A stretch of DNA of 64,000 bases from Desulfoscipio geothermicus DSM 3669 (GCF_900115975.1 NZ_FOYM01000001.1:1-64000); one strand, 5' to 3'; shown: positions 52,074-61,647, numbered from the stretch's first letter. Numbers and translations: made by a program. The notes: generated by a model from the letters alone, not told the origin.

Positions 52074-52853
52074 TTGGACTATAAAGCCATATCTTACGAG
52101 GTGCTGGACAACCGGGTCGCCGTGGTGACATTGAACAGGCCCGCAAGCCTGAATGCCATCAACCTGGACCTGGCCACCGAAGTCGCCGGCGTGCTCCGGC
52201 AGGCGGAACAGGACGACAGCGTACGGGTGCTGGTGGTCACCGGGGCCGGCAAGGCTTTTTGCGCCGGCGGTGACCTGGCGTGGCTGATGGCGGCGGACGA
52301 CAACCTCAAAAAGAGAGAGATCCTGGAAAACGCCGCCACGGTTATTACCTTGCTGGACAGGTTCAGCAAACCCGTCATCGCCGCGGTAAACGGGGCGGTG
52401 GCCGGGGCCGGAACAGCGGTGGCCCTGGCCTGCGATATCATCATTGCCTCGGACAGGGCGAAATTTGCCCCGAACTTCGTCAACATCGCCTCGGTGCCGG
52501 ACAGCGGCGCTTCTTGGTTCCTGCCCCGCAAAATCGGTTACCACAAAGCGGCGGAGTTGATGCTAACCGGACGCCTGCTTGACGCGCAAGAATGCCTGCA
52601 ACTGGGCTTGTTTAACCGGGTGGTGGCGCATGATGAACTGGAACAGGCGGCATTCAGGCTGGCGCAAAAGCTGGCCGCCGGTCCCCAAAGAGCCATCCGC
52701 CATATCAAGCAAATGCTGAAAATGAGCGCCCAGAACACCCTGACCGCGCAGCTGGAAATCGAAGCCTCCATGCAGTTGATGGCCTGGTCGGATGACGATT
52801 TCAACGAAGGGGTCAGCGCCTTCCTGCAAAAAAGAAAGCCCGCTTTTAAATAA
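52074..52853 (+). CDS. Enoyl-CoA hydratase/isomerase family protein
   Basis: 259 residues, crotonase fold. NRPASLNAINLDLATEV, the oxyanion-hole pieces GAGKAFCAGGDLAWL (~65) and AAVNGAVAGAGTAVALACDII (~108), and the catalytic region FAPNFVNIASVPDSGASWFL (~135) with DSG rather than the Glu of classical hydratases. The lack of that Glu suggests an isomerase or another crotonase reaction. A TTG at 52,074 fits the AAAGGTGGG site; a GTG at 52,065 overlaps it. It is preceded by a palindrome of the TetR/FadR operator type, so acyl-CoA control is likely. It stands alone. Confidence 0.85.
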   Translation: MDYKAISYEVLDNRVAVVTLNRPASLNAINLDLATEVAGVLRQAEQDDSVRVLVVTGAGKAFCAGGDLAWLMAADDNLKKREILENAATVITLLDRFSKPVIAAVNGAVAGAGTAVALACDIIIASDRAKFAPNFVNIASVPDSGASWFLPRKIGYHKAAELMLTGRLLDAQECLQLGLFNRVVAHDELEQAAFRLAQKLAAGPQRAIRHIKQMLKMSAQNTLTAQLEIEASMQLMAWSDDDFNEGVSAFLQKRKPAFK

Positions 52854-52929
52854 CCCCGGCTGTGACAGCTTGCGGGCAACCGCTGAAAAATAATATTTAA
52901 AGGGGGCCGTCATGGCCCCCGAAATATAA

Positions 52930-53577
52930 CTAATCAACCCGGTAATGAGCACCGACGCTGACCTGCCGGTTAAGGGCCGCATCAATGATTTGCCCCGCCG
53001 TGGTCAGCATTAACATGGTTTGGTGGTAACAGAGCAGTTCCTGATAACTGTTGATGCTGCAGTCCTCCAACTGCGCAGTTAGTTCACCCAGCCTGTCCCG
53101 GGCCTCTTTTAACCCTTTAGCAGTACGCACCAGGCCTGCGTAACGCCCCATAATCCCTCGCAAATTCCCGGCGATGTCCGAAAAAGAAGGCCGGCCATTG
53201 GCATCTTTCCCGGCAACTGCGCCCCCGGAAAAACCGGATAATACTTTGCTTTTCATTAAAACTTCCTTAATATAATTATCCGGCAGGTCATCCCGGTCCG
53301 TCCCGGCCTGAACCTCAGCAGCCGCTTCCCGACCGGCCAGCAGGCCGAAGACCGCCGCCTCCGTGAGGGCGTTGCCGGCAAGGCGGTTGGCCCCGTGCAC
53401 CCCGCCGGCCAGTATTCCCACCAGCCGGGCGTCGTTCAGATGCGCGCCGCCGGCCAGGGTATCCGCCACATGGCGATCAACTGAATCCCCGCCCTCCCCT
53501 TCGGATAACACCGCCGCCAGCCCCGCCAGTCCCCCGCCGATTACAAGAACACCGGTTTTAATCCTGGCTATCTGCAC
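52930..53577 (-). pseudogene. Internally deleted FAD-dependent succinate dehydrogenase/aspartate oxidase-type protein
   Basis: 215 residues, GTG start after GGAGG. The start (TGVLVIGGGLAGLAA) is an FAD-binding motif, but it jumps directly to VLSEGEGGDSVDRHVADTLA, normally ~35 residues further on. It jumps again from NDARLVGILA to GGVHGANRLAGNALTEAAVFG, normally ~250 residues further on. The C-terminal helical part (RTAKGLKEARDRLGELTAQL) is complete. The substrate and most of the FAD domain are therefore missing, though the frame stays open. I read it as two in-frame deletions in a fumarate reductase/L-aspartate oxidase-like gene; a functional mini-protein is less likely. Confidence 0.7.
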
Positions 53578-53727
53578 TTTTCTACCTCCATAGACTTATT
53601 TGCCAAATTTATGTAGCAACCCCGCCAAACCCTTGATCTTCCAACCGATCCCGACAAAAAAACACTTGCCGTTTACACAAAAAAACTGCTGCACCTATTG
53701 TACAGCAATTTATAGCACCGGGCATCT

Positions 53728-53892
53728 TTATTCTTCACCATCATACTTTTTGCCCATGGTGAACTCGGGCGGCAAGTTCCGAAACGCCCGGGAGGCGTTG
53801 ATCATTTGGGACAACTTCTCGGGGGCAGCAGCTGCAGTGCGGTTATCTCCGGGCTTATTGTTATGTTCAGCCTGTTTATCTTTTCTTGCCAT
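53728..53892 (-). CDS. Small charged hypothetical protein
   Basis: 54 residues, hydrophilic (MARKDKQAEHNNKPGDNRT, then APEKLSQMINASRAFRNLPP). AAGGAGG lies eight bases before the ATG at 53,892, which argues that it is real; an ATG six codons upstream overlaps the site. No family recognised and no cysteine or membrane segment. It stands alone between the flavoprotein remnant and the peptide transporter. Confidence 0.55.
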   Translation of the reverse strand: MARKDKQAEHNNKPGDNRTAAAAPEKLSQMINASRAFRNLPPEFTMGKKYDGEE

Positions 53893-54058
53893 GTAAAGGC
53901 CTCCTTGCATTTGTTGTGGTAATTTCTATGAACGGCAGCATTTACTAATATTCCTTTCACCGCCCGGTGGTTTTTATGTGCTTTGCAAACATAATAATTA
54001 TAAGGACTTGTAATTGTAGTATAACAGCTAGCAAATCAACCCGTACAAAAAATATAGA

Positions 54059-54103
54059 TTAAGCCCGCCCCCCCCTTAAAAACAAGGAGAAGCGGGCTTT
54101 TAT
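54059..54103. terminator. Weak terminator downstream of the peptide transporter
   Basis: AAGCCCGC pairs with GCGGGCTT across a 23-base loop, with TTTT on the plus side and a distant T-rich tract on the minus side. Confidence 0.4.
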
Positions 54104-54158
54104 GCATTAACTGACATAGTGCTAATACAGTCTATAATATCTGATTTTAACTATTTTT

Positions 54159-55130
54159 TTAATCCCCCTCCACCGCGTGGCAGGCCACCCAGTGGCCGGG
54201 CCGCGCTTCCCGGAATTCCGGCGGCCGGCGGCGGCAAACCTCCATGCACCTGAAACAGCGGGTGTGGAACCGGCAGCCATCCGGCGGGTTGACCGGGCTG
54301 GGCACGTCGCCGGTGAGGATAATGCGCTCTTTTTTCACCTTGGGGTCGGGCACCGGCACCGCCGACAGCAGGGCCCGGGTGTACGGGTGCAGCGGCGCGC
54401 CGTAAAGTTCATCGTCACCGGCCAGTTCCACCAACTGCCCCAGGTACATTACCCCCACCCGGTCGGAAACATGCTTCACCACGTTCAGCCCGTGGGCGAT
54501 GAACAGGTAGGTAAAACCAAATTCCTTTTGCAGGTCCTTGAGCAGGTTCAAAACCTGGGATTGAATGGAAACGTCCAGGGCCGACACCGGTTCGTCGCAA
54601 ATTATCAGCTTGGGATTTGTGGCCAGAGCCCGGGCAATGCCCACCCGCTGGCGCTGGCCGCCGCTGAACTCGTGGGGATAACGGCGGGCGTGATAGCCGG
54701 CCAGGCCCACGCAGGACAGCAGCTCCCGTACCCGTTTTTCCAATTCCGCGCCCGCGGCCAGGTTAAACACCCGCAGGGGCTCGGCCACAATTTGCCCCAC
54801 CGTCATGCGCGGGTTCAACGAAGCGTAAGGGTCCTGGAAGATAATTTGCATTTCCCGCCGCAGGTTGCGCATTTCCGCCGCCGAGGCATCGAATATATTC
54901 CGCCCGTTGAAAAACACCTCGCCCGCCGTCGGCTCCAGCAAGCGCAGTATCAGCCGCCCGGTGGTGGACTTGCCGCAGCCGCTTTCCCCCACCAGCCCCA
55001 GGGTTTCCCCGGGGTGGATGTCGAAGCTGACTCCGTCCACCGCCTTGACCACGGCCCGGGGCTTGCCGAACATGGAAGCCTGCACAGTAAAATATTTTTT
55101 CAGGTTGCGCACTTTGACCAGCGGTTCCAT
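54159..55130 (-). CDS. Peptide-type ABC transporter ATPase 2 (OppF/DppF-like)
   Basis: 323 residues. Walker [10 protein letters not shown] (~47), Q-loop [20 protein letters not shown] (~90), signature [15 protein letters not shown] (~155), Walker [17 protein letters not shown] (~175), and the C-terminal extension with a cysteine motif [20 protein letters not shown] (~285), common in this subfamily, which binds an iron-sulfur cluster in some relatives. It is the last gene of the operon; its start directly abuts the stop of ATPase 1. Confidence 0.93.
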   Translation of the reverse strand: MEPLVKVRNLKKYFTVQASMFGKPRAVVKAVDGVSFDIHPGETLGLVGESGCGKSTTGRLILRLLEPTAGEVFFNGRNIFDASAAEMRNLRREMQIIFQDPYASLNPRMTVGQIVAEPLRVFNLAAGAELEKRVRELLSCVGLAGYHARRYPHEFSGGQRQRVGIARALATNPKLIICDEPVSALDVSIQSQVLNLLKDLQKEFGFTYLFIAHGLNVVKHVSDRVGVMYLGQLVELAGDDELYGAPLHPYTRALLSAVPVPDPKVKKERIILTGDVPSPVNPPDGCRFHTRCFRCMEVCRRRPPEFREARPGHWVACHAVEGD

Positions 55131-56111
55131 CTAAGCGGCACCCCCTTCCACCAGCAGGCAGCTCACCAGGCGGCCAGGAGCCACCCGGGTAAGGCGCGGC
55201 GCGGTTTCCCGGCAGTGCTCGCGGGCCTCGGGGCAGCGGGGGGCAAAGGCGCATCCGGGGGGCAGGCGCAGCATATTGGGCACCACGCCGTCAATCATGA
55301 ACAGGCGGTCCACATTTTCGTCCAGCCGTGGTATGGAGTTCAGCAGTCCCCTGGTATACGGATGCAGGGGATTTTCAAACAGCTCGGCCACCGGTGCCTC
55401 TTCCACCACCTTGCCGCAGTACATCACCACGGCCCGGTCGGCCACCTCGGCCACCACTGCCAGGTCATGGGTGATCAGGATAATGGACGTGTTCATCTGC
55501 CGCTGCAGTTCCTGCATCAACTCCAAAATTTGGGCCTGGATGGTCACGTCAAGCGCCGTGGTGGGCTCGTCGGCAATCAAAAGCTCCGGCTGGCAGCACA
55601 GGGCCATGGCAATCATCACCCGCTGGCGCATGCCCCCGCTCATCTGGTGCGGAAAATCACGCACCCGCTTTTCCGGCGACGGTATGCCCGTCAGCCGCAG
55701 CATTTCCACGGCCTGCTCCAGGGCCTCTTTTTTCTTCATCCTTTTATGCAGCACCAGGGATTCGGCAATCTGGTCCCCCACCCGGTAAACCGGGTTCAGG
55801 GAAGTCATGGGTTCCTGAAAGATCATGGAGATGCGGTTGCCCCGCACGTCGCGCATTTCCTTTTCCGACTTGGCCAGCAGGTCTTCCCCGGCGAAGGTGA
55901 TCCTGCCGCCCACAATCCGGCCCGGCGGCGCGGGGACCAGGCGCATAATGGACAGGGAAGTAATGCTCTTGCCGCTGCCCGACTCACCCACCACCGCCAG
56001 GGTCTCCCCCTTGCGCAGGTGAAAGCTGACCCCGTCCACCGCGGGCACCACGCCGTCATCCAAAAAGAAGTGCGTTTTTAAATCTTCTACGTTAAGCAAT
56101 AAATTATCCAT
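55131..56111 (-). CDS. Peptide-type ABC transporter ATPase 1 (OppD/DppD-like)
   Basis: 326 residues from the ATG at 56,111, which follows AGGAGG by 11 bases. Walker [10 protein letters not shown] (~39), Q-loop [20 protein letters not shown], signature [15 protein letters not shown] (~155), Walker [17 protein letters not shown], and a C-terminal [16 protein letters not shown] cysteine motif near residue 290. It pairs with the downstream ATPase to drive di- or oligopeptide uptake. It overlaps neither neighbour but lies only 17 bases from the upstream permease. Confidence 0.93.
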   Translation of the reverse strand: MDNLLLNVEDLKTHFFLDDGVVPAVDGVSFHLRKGETLAVVGESGSGKSITSLSIMRLVPAPPGRIVGGRITFAGEDLLAKSEKEMRDVRGNRISMIFQEPMTSLNPVYRVGDQIAESLVLHKRMKKKEALEQAVEMLRLTGIPSPEKRVRDFPHQMSGGMRQRVMIAMALCCQPELLIADEPTTALDVTIQAQILELMQELQRQMNTSIILITHDLAVVAEVADRAVVMYCGKVVEEAPVAELFENPLHPYTRGLLNSIPRLDENVDRLFMIDGVVPNMLRLPPGCAFAPRCPEAREHCRETAPRLTRVAPGRLVSCLLVEGGAA

Positions 56112-56127
56112 TATAACAATACACCTC

Positions 56128-57018
56128 CTACTGGCGCAGCCGTGGATCCAGGGCATCCCGCAGGCCGTCGCCCAGCAGGTTGAAGGCCATCACCGTCAGG
56201 GTAATGGCGATCCCCGGGAAATACACCAGGTGCGGCGCGTTGAACAGGTAACCGCGCCCGGAGCCCAGCATCGTGCCCCATTCCGCGTCAGGCGGCTGCA
56301 CCCCCAGGCCCAGAAAGCCCAGGGCGGCCGTTTCCAAAATAGCGGTGGAGATGCCCAGGGTGCCGCGCACGATAATCGGTGCCATCACGTTGGGCAGAAT
56401 GTGCTTGAAAATTATAGCTGCATCCCGGTTACCGATGGCCCGGGCGGCCTGCACGTATTCATTTTCCTTGACCGACAGCACCGATCCCCGCACTATGCGG
56501 GCGTATTCGGGCATGGTCACGATACTGATGGCGATAACCGCGTTCTCCACCCCCCGGCCCAGCACGGCCATAAAAGCTATGGCCAGCAGCAACGAGGGGA
56601 AGGACAGCATGATGTCCATAAAGCGCATGATGATGAGGTCGATTTTCCCCCCGTAGTAACCGGCGATGGAACCCAGCACGGTGCCGACGGACAGGGCGAT
56701 GGCCACCGCCAAAAGCCCCACCCGCAGGGAGATGCGGGCCCCGAAGATAATCCGGCTCAAAATATCCCGGCCCAGTTCATCAGTGCCCAGAAGGTGCTTG
56801 GCGTTGGGGGCTTGCAAACTTTCTTCCATTATACCGTTTATGGGGTCATAGGGGGCGATGTAAGGGGCAAAGAGCGCCACCAGAGTCAGGCCCAGCAAAA
56901 AGACCAGGCTGACCATGGCCAGCTTGTTTTTACTCAGGCGGCGCCAAAATTCCCGCAGCGGGGAATGAAGTTCATCAATTTCCGCCGTTTCAACCGTCGC
57001 TTTAGCTAATTCAGCCAT
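56128..57018 (-). CDS. Peptide-type ABC transporter permease 2 (OppC/DppC-like)
   Basis: 296 residues. A cytoplasmic N-terminus ([19 protein letters not shown]), a first helix at ~36-55, a periplasmic loop ([20 protein letters not shown], then [19 protein letters not shown]) and five more helices with the EAA loop [21 protein letters not shown]. All are typical of DppC-type permeases. The start is the ATG at 57,018; the permease 1 stop lies 14 bases upstream. There is no sign of damage. Confidence 0.92.
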   Translation of the reverse strand: MAELAKATVETAEIDELHSPLREFWRRLSKNKLAMVSLVFLLGLTLVALFAPYIAPYDPINGIMEESLQAPNAKHLLGTDELGRDILSRIIFGARISLRVGLLAVAIALSVGTVLGSIAGYYGGKIDLIIMRFMDIMLSFPSLLLAIAFMAVLGRGVENAVIAISIVTMPEYARIVRGSVLSVKENEYVQAARAIGNRDAAIIFKHILPNVMAPIIVRGTLGISTAILETAALGFLGLGVQPPDAEWGTMLGSGRGYLFNAPHLVYFPGIAITLTVMAFNLLGDGLRDALDPRLRQ

Positions 57019-57032
57019 GCCAAAAACTCCCT

Positions 57033-58037
57033 TTAAGAATACTTGATCCGCGGATCCAGCCAGGCGTACAGCAGGTCAACCACCAGGTTGACCACCACGA
57101 ACACCGTGGCGATAAAGATGATGCTGCCCTGCACCATGGGGTAATCCGAGGCCAGAATGGCGTCCACCAGGCGGCTGCCGATGCCCGGCCAGGAAAAAAC
57201 CGTTTCCGTCAGCACCGCGCCGCCCATCAACACCCCCATCTGCAGGCCGATGACGGTGATCACAGGAATGAGGGCATTGCGCAGGGCGTGCCTGTAGGTT
57301 ACCACCGTTTCCTTCAGTCCCTTGGCCCGGGCGGTGCGGATGTAGTCCTGCCGGATCACCTCCAGCATGGTGGAGCGGGTCATCCGGGCGATAATGGCCA
57401 TGGAATACGATGCCAGCGCAGTGGCGGGCATAATGATGTGCAGAAGGGCGCTTTTTAATGACTCCCAATCCCGGGTCAAAATGCTGTCCATGATATACAG
57501 GCCGGTGATATGCACGGGTTCCATGCCGATGTCAATGCGGCCGGAAACAGGCAGCCAGTGCAGTTTTAATGAGAATAAAACAATCATCATCAGGCCCAGC
57601 CAGAAAATGGGCATGGAAACGCCCAGCAGCGCGCCGATCATGCTGAAATAATCGAAAACCGAGTACTGCTTGACCGCCGAAACGACCCCCACGGTGATGC
57701 CCACGATGGCGGCGATGAAAATGGCGGCCAGGGCCAGCTCCACCGTGGCCGGAAAACGGGAAAAGATTTCATCCAGCACCGGGGCGCGGGTCATTAAAGA
57801 ACGTCCGAAGTCACCCTGCACAAGGTCGGAAAGAAACCGGAAAAACTGCACCCACACGGGGTCGTTCAAACCCAGTTCCTCCCGCAATGCCGCCACCTGC
57901 TCGTTGGTGGCGTGCTGGCCCAGCATCAGCGCAGCCGGGTCGGTGGTGAACAGGTGCAGGACCATGAATACGAAGAAACTGATGCCCAGCAGCACCGGTA
58001 TTAACAGCAATATTCTTTTGATTACGTAACGGAGCAT
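57033..58037 (-). CDS. Peptide-type ABC transporter permease 1 (OppB/DppB-like)
   Basis: 334 residues, six helices. N-terminus MLRYVIKRILLLIPVLLGIS, TDPAALMLGQHATNEQVAAL, the EAA loop DYIRTARAKGLKETVVTYRH, ALRNALIPVITVIGLQMG and the end LVVDLLYAWLDPRIKY, all as in DppB. It is separated from the binding-protein gene by 400 bases that hold a repeat element and a stem-loop; the other four components are contiguous. Confidence 0.93.
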   Translation of the reverse strand: MLRYVIKRILLLIPVLLGISFFVFMVLHLFTTDPAALMLGQHATNEQVAALREELGLNDPVWVQFFRFLSDLVQGDFGRSLMTRAPVLDEIFSRFPATVELALAAIFIAAIVGITVGVVSAVKQYSVFDYFSMIGALLGVSMPIFWLGLMMIVLFSLKLHWLPVSGRIDIGMEPVHITGLYIMDSILTRDWESLKSALLHIIMPATALASYSMAIIARMTRSTMLEVIRQDYIRTARAKGLKETVVTYRHALRNALIPVITVIGLQMGVLMGGAVLTETVFSWPGIGSRLVDAILASDYPMVQGSIIFIATVFVVVNLVVDLLYAWLDPRIKYS

Positions 58038-58090
58038 CTGTTTTTAACCCCCTCACCAGTGCTTGCATAACACTGGTACTGGTGATGTAT

Positions 58091-58342
58091 GGTTTCGGTG
58101 GTCCCCGCTGCGTTCAAAATCTCCGCGCCGACGGGACTAAGGCTCGCTTCGGGCCGGCCCTGGCGGTCCTGCATAATGCGCGCAACGGTTAGTTATTCTT
58201 TGTTTATTGTTAACTATCGCATTTGCTGGGCTTGCCAAGATGATGATATCGGCGCGATTCGTCCCGCCGGGCCGGCAACCTCAGCTTCGCCAAGTCCCGT
58301 TACCGGCGCTCCGATATATCACTTGCGGGGACCACCGAAACC
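58091..58342 (-). repeat. GGTGG/CCACC-ended repeat, copy 2
   Basis: A 252-bp element, inverted relative to the copy at 37.9 kb. Read on the minus strand it starts GGTTTCGGTGGTCCCCGC, has CCCCGCAAGTGATATA and GCGCCGGTAACGG, and ends GAACGCAGCGGGGACCACC. The interior is unlike copy 1. It sits within the peptide-transporter operon, between the binding-protein and permease genes. Confidence 0.7.
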
Positions 58343-58376
58343 GCTTAGCTACTGTTAATCTAATGTATTAAACACG

Positions 58377-58405
58377 GATATGGCCCAAATTGATTGGGCC
58401 ATATC
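58377..58405 (-). terminator. Stem-loop after the peptide-binding protein gene
   Basis: GATATGGCCCAA pairs with TTGGGCCATATC around ATTGA. The T-run is poor on the minus strand (CGTGTTTA), so it may limit read-through into the permease genes or protect the upstream mRNA. Confidence 0.55.
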
Positions 58406-58437
58406 CGCTTGCGCGTTAAATTTTCGGGGAAAGAAAG

Positions 58438-60015
58438 TTATTTCTTATCCACATTGTGGAAGAAGATAACCCCCGTCGGGTGCAGGCTGAAGTTTTCAAC
58501 GTTCTTGGACTGGGCCGTCATGGCCGTGGCGTGGGAAATAAACACCCACGGGGCGTCCTTGACCACGATTTGCTGCAGTTCACTATATATTTGCGCCCGC
58601 TTGGCCATGTCAAATTCCCGGCGTCCCTGCTCCAGCAGCTGATCTACCTGCGGGTTGGCATACTTGGCGCTGTTCAGGCTGCCGGCGATTTCCTTGCTGT
58701 CCAGCAGGGTCAGGAAGTTATCCGGGTCACCGTTGTCACCAATCCAGCCATAAATCATCATATCGCCTTCTTCCACCGTCACGGGCGATACAACTTCCTT
58801 ATACTCTTTCCACGGGTAAGCCTTGATTTCCACCTCAATCCCGACCTTCTGCAGGTCGTTTTGAATGGCCTCGGCCAGTTTCTGACCCACGGTGTTATAA
58901 GGGCGCGGGTTGGTGTAGGACAACAGGGTCACCTTGAGGCCGTTTTCATAGCCCGCTTCCTTTAAGAGCGCCTTGGCTTTTTCGGGGTCGTATGCATAAG
59001 GCTGCAGGTCCTTGTCATAGCCGGGCATAAAGGACGGCAGCGGTCCGTTGGCCAGCTCGGCCATTCCCTGATACAGGTGCTCCACAATGGCCTCTCGGTT
59101 GATGGCGTGACTCACCGCCTGGCGCAGCTTGGGATTGTTGAACGGTTCCTTGTTGGTAAAGAAGGCCAGGTAGTTGATATTCATACCGGGGCTCTTGGCC
59201 ACGACAACGCCGCTTTCTTCCAATTTCTTGACGTCGTTGGGATCAACCCCGTCCATGGCATCAATGGAACCGCTGATCAATTCGCTGGCCCGCACGGAGT
59301 TTTCCTTGACAAATTTGAAAATCAGCTTGTCCAGCTTGGGCGCGCCGTCCCAGTAATCCTCGTTGGCCACCAGCTCAACGGCCTGGCCGCGGTCCCACTT
59401 GACAAACTTGAACGGGCCGGTGCCCACCGGGTGGGAGATATAATCCTCGCCGTACTTCTCCACGGCCGCGGGGCTGACGATGGGCGCCGCCATGCACATG
59501 GCCATGTTGGCCAGGAAGGGCGAATAAGGCGCATTTAGAATAATTTTTACAGTGTACTCGTCGACAACTTCCACTTTCTTCACCGGGCCGAAGGTGAAGG
59601 AAGCATAAGGCATGTCGTCGGTGCGGTTGGGCGGCAGCTGGCGCTCAATGCTGAACTTCACCGCCTCCGCGTTGAAGGGAGTGCCATCGTGAAATTTTAC
59701 GCCCTCACGCAAATGGAAAGTCCATTCGGTCTTATCTTCATTGGTCTCCCAGCTGGTGGCCAGGGCCGGTTCGATTTCCGTGCTGTCCGGCTTATAGCGC
59801 ACCAGGTTGTCGTAAATATTGACCATGATCTTGGCGGATTCCCCGTCGTCAACATAGGCGGGGTCCAGACCCCGGGGGTCGGAACCCTGGGCAAACACAA
59901 ACACCTTTTCCTTGCCGGAATCGGCGGCCTGTTGTTTTTCCCCGCCGCTGCAGCCGGCCAGCAGTAAAGCCACCAAGGCTACCGCCAGTATAACAGTTAA
60001 CATTCTTTTACCCAT
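58438..60015 (-). CDS. Peptide-type ABC transporter lipoprotein binding protein
   Basis: 525 residues, family-5 solute-binding protein. Lipoprotein signal MGKRMLTVILAVALVALLLA then GCSGG (lipid-bearing Cys ~22). Family landmarks: GLDPAYVDDGES, LVRYKPDSTEIEPALATSWE, GVKFHDGTPFNAEAVKFSIE, HPVGTGPFKFVKWDRGQAVE, LRQAVSHAINREAIV and the YGWIGDNGDPDNFL segment. It delivers di- or oligopeptides to the adjacent DppBCDF-type complex. The ATG at 60,015, ten bases after AGGAGG, is chosen over the TTG two codons before it. It is the first gene of the operon. Confidence 0.94.
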   Translation of the reverse strand: MGKRMLTVILAVALVALLLAGCSGGEKQQAADSGKEKVFVFAQGSDPRGLDPAYVDDGESAKIMVNIYDNLVRYKPDSTEIEPALATSWETNEDKTEWTFHLREGVKFHDGTPFNAEAVKFSIERQLPPNRTDDMPYASFTFGPVKKVEVVDEYTVKIILNAPYSPFLANMAMCMAAPIVSPAAVEKYGEDYISHPVGTGPFKFVKWDRGQAVELVANEDYWDGAPKLDKLIFKFVKENSVRASELISGSIDAMDGVDPNDVKKLEESGVVVAKSPGMNINYLAFFTNKEPFNNPKLRQAVSHAINREAIVEHLYQGMAELANGPLPSFMPGYDKDLQPYAYDPEKAKALLKEAGYENGLKVTLLSYTNPRPYNTVGQKLAEAIQNDLQKVGIEVEIKAYPWKEYKEVVSPVTVEEGDMMIYGWIGDNGDPDNFLTLLDSKEIAGSLNSAKYANPQVDQLLEQGRREFDMAKRAQIYSELQQIVVKDAPWVFISHATAMTAQSKNVENFSLHPTGVIFFHNVDKK

Positions 60016-60650
60016 GTGCAATAAGTCCTCCTAAAATCTATTTACCGGATAACCGATCTACCGACCAATACTCCCCCCTCCCCTTGATTTAACGCGCATT
60101 TCAAAAAATCAGGGCCATCCCTGAAAAATTTTACCTTTCCGTTAAGTACCGGTTAACCAAAAATTAAATTCGCTGTCAAAAGTCATTATCCTTTTTAATA
60201 ATAAAGAAACTAACAAAGAAACCGGCTGTAAATCTATAGCAATATATAAACAAACTGCTTGTTTAAGAAAAACCACAAAATAAAGGTGAAACCATATGCA
60301 TAATATGCAGAATATATTTTTTAACTCACTAAATCAATAATGCATTGAAAGATAGATACAAAACCAACCACAGTGCCAATGTTTATTTAAAAATTAAGCT
60401 TAATAATTATCAACCGTTACAAGAAATTGGATGCATATTTATATAAAAAAAGAAAGGCGTGCTTAATTCAGCGCGCCTTTCTTTACTCTTTTCCTTAGCC
60501 CGGTCATATATTTGCCCGTTATCACAATCCAGCATGTTCCGGGGCGAATTGCAAATACATTTAAATTGTTTTGGCAATAACAATTAATTACAGTACAGAT
60601 CAAGCTGTTTTTGAACATAATAGAATGTAAAGCCCGGAGGAGGAGCAACA
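60016..60650. other. AT-rich divergent region with one orphan terminator
   Basis: 635 bases between the peptide-transporter operon (minus) and the membrane glutaredoxin-fusion gene (plus). No gene recognised. A strong terminator for minus-strand transcription lies at 60,446-60,486 with no gene before it. Confidence 0.5.
60446..60486 (-). terminator. Orphan intrinsic terminator
   Basis: AAAGAAAGGCG pairs with CGCCTTTCTTT, followed on the minus strand by TTTTTTTATAA. There is no minus-strand gene between it and the divergent start at 60,651. Confidence 0.75.
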
Positions 60651-61409
60651 ATGGCAGTAAAAACAACAAGGTCATATGCCTGGTCAATACTGGTGCTATT
60701 TTTAATAATAGGCTGGATATATCCCGTGGTGGGTATTATGGCCATTATATGCATGACAGCGCCGGTAGCCGTAGCCCTGGTCTCCGGTAAAAGAAAATGG
60801 TGCGCCATGTTTTGCCCCCGGGGTATTTTCAATGACGTCATCCTGGCTAAAATCAGCCGCAGGCGAAAGGTGCCGGCTATCCTGACTTCAAACTACTTTA
60901 AAACAGGGTTCTTAATTTTCCTGATGGCCAACCTGGTTGTGGGCATTGTCAACGCCCGGGGCGATCTAACCGCCATAGGTTTTGTTTTTGTCAGGCTGGT
61001 ATCCCTCACCACCGCCATCGCCATCGTGCTGGGCTATATATACAGCCAGCGAACCTGGTGCGGTTTCTGCCCCATGGGCTTTCTGGCCACCCTGGGCATC
61101 AAGGCCGGAAACCTGATCAGAAAACCCCGCCGGGTGCCCGAGTTATCGCAAGCCCAAAAGCAAGGAGTTATCCTGTACACCGGCGAAAACTGCCCGGCCT
61201 GTGACAGGGTAAAGGAAATGCTGCAAAGATTAAAGATTGTCTTCCAGGAAATAAATATCGACCGGAACAAATCAGCCCGGGATGCCCTGGTGGCCGGACA
61301 CCGAAGCGCAGCCGTCCCCGCCCTGGTTGTAGATGGCAAATTAATCAAGGATATGAGCGACGATAACCTGCAAAAACAGCTGGCGGAAAATGTACGGCTG
61401 GCGGGCTAA
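60651..61409 (+). CDS. NapH/NosR-like membrane cysteine-motif protein fused to a glutaredoxin domain
   Basis: 252 residues. The N-terminal ~165 residues hold four or five helices and two cysteine motifs, WCAMFCPRG (~50-58) and WCGFCPMG (~136-143), which match the membrane CxxxCP motifs of NapH/NosR/RdxA-type electron-transfer proteins. A basic linker (RKPRRVPELSQAQKQ) leads to a glutaredoxin-like domain at ~174-250 with active site CPAC (Cys181, Cys184), the conserved cis-Pro in SAAVPALVVDG and a normal length. The layout suggests electron flow from the membrane to a thiol/disulfide centre. AGGAGGAG precedes the ATG. It is monocistronic with a terminator. Confidence 0.8.
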   Translation: MAVKTTRSYAWSILVLFLIIGWIYPVVGIMAIICMTAPVAVALVSGKRKWCAMFCPRGIFNDVILAKISRRRKVPAILTSNYFKTGFLIFLMANLVVGIVNARGDLTAIGFVFVRLVSLTTAIAIVLGYIYSQRTWCGFCPMGFLATLGIKAGNLIRKPRRVPELSQAQKQGVILYTGENCPACDRVKEMLQRLKIVFQEINIDRNKSARDALVAGHRSAAVPALVVDGKLIKDMSDDNLQKQLAENVRLAG

Positions 61410-61428
61410 AAGCGTATTATTTTCAAAA

Positions 61429-61468
61429 GGGCCGATCGTTAATGCGATTTTCGGCCCGATTTTATTTT
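61429..61468 (+). terminator. Terminator of the glutaredoxin-fusion gene
   Basis: GGGCCGA pairs with TCGGCCC, with an inner ATCG/CGAT part, followed by GATTTTATTTTG. Confidence 0.85.
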
Positions 61469-61559
61469 GTTCCGGATGAACATTCACATAAATGACCGGC
61501 ATACCGGGGAAAATAAGTCAAAGTATGGTATTATCATGATTTAAACTTTGCTACGTGGA

Positions 61560-61621
61560 GCAGGCGGTTCCCGTTGCGTCTAAGTTTTCGCGCCGATATA
61601 TTACTTGCGGGAACCGCCTGC
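61560..61621 (-). repeat. GGTGG/CCACC-ended repeat, short copy 3
   Basis: A 62-bp version with ends GCAGGCGGTTCCCG and CGGGAACCGCCTGC. Read on the minus strand it has CCCGCAAGTAATATATCGG and then GACGCAACGGG, the same subterminal words as the longer copies with the interior missing. It ends 26 bases before the gnd start codon and so lies in the gnd leader. Confidence 0.65.
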
Positions 61622-61647
61622 CCCGTTTATAAAAGGAGTCAGTGAAA

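Noticed and set aside
60463-60687. A 74-residue minus-strand frame upstream of the glutaredoxin-fusion gene
   Set aside because: It overlaps the promoter region and start of that gene, has no binding site and reads like low-complexity sequence (Leu runs).
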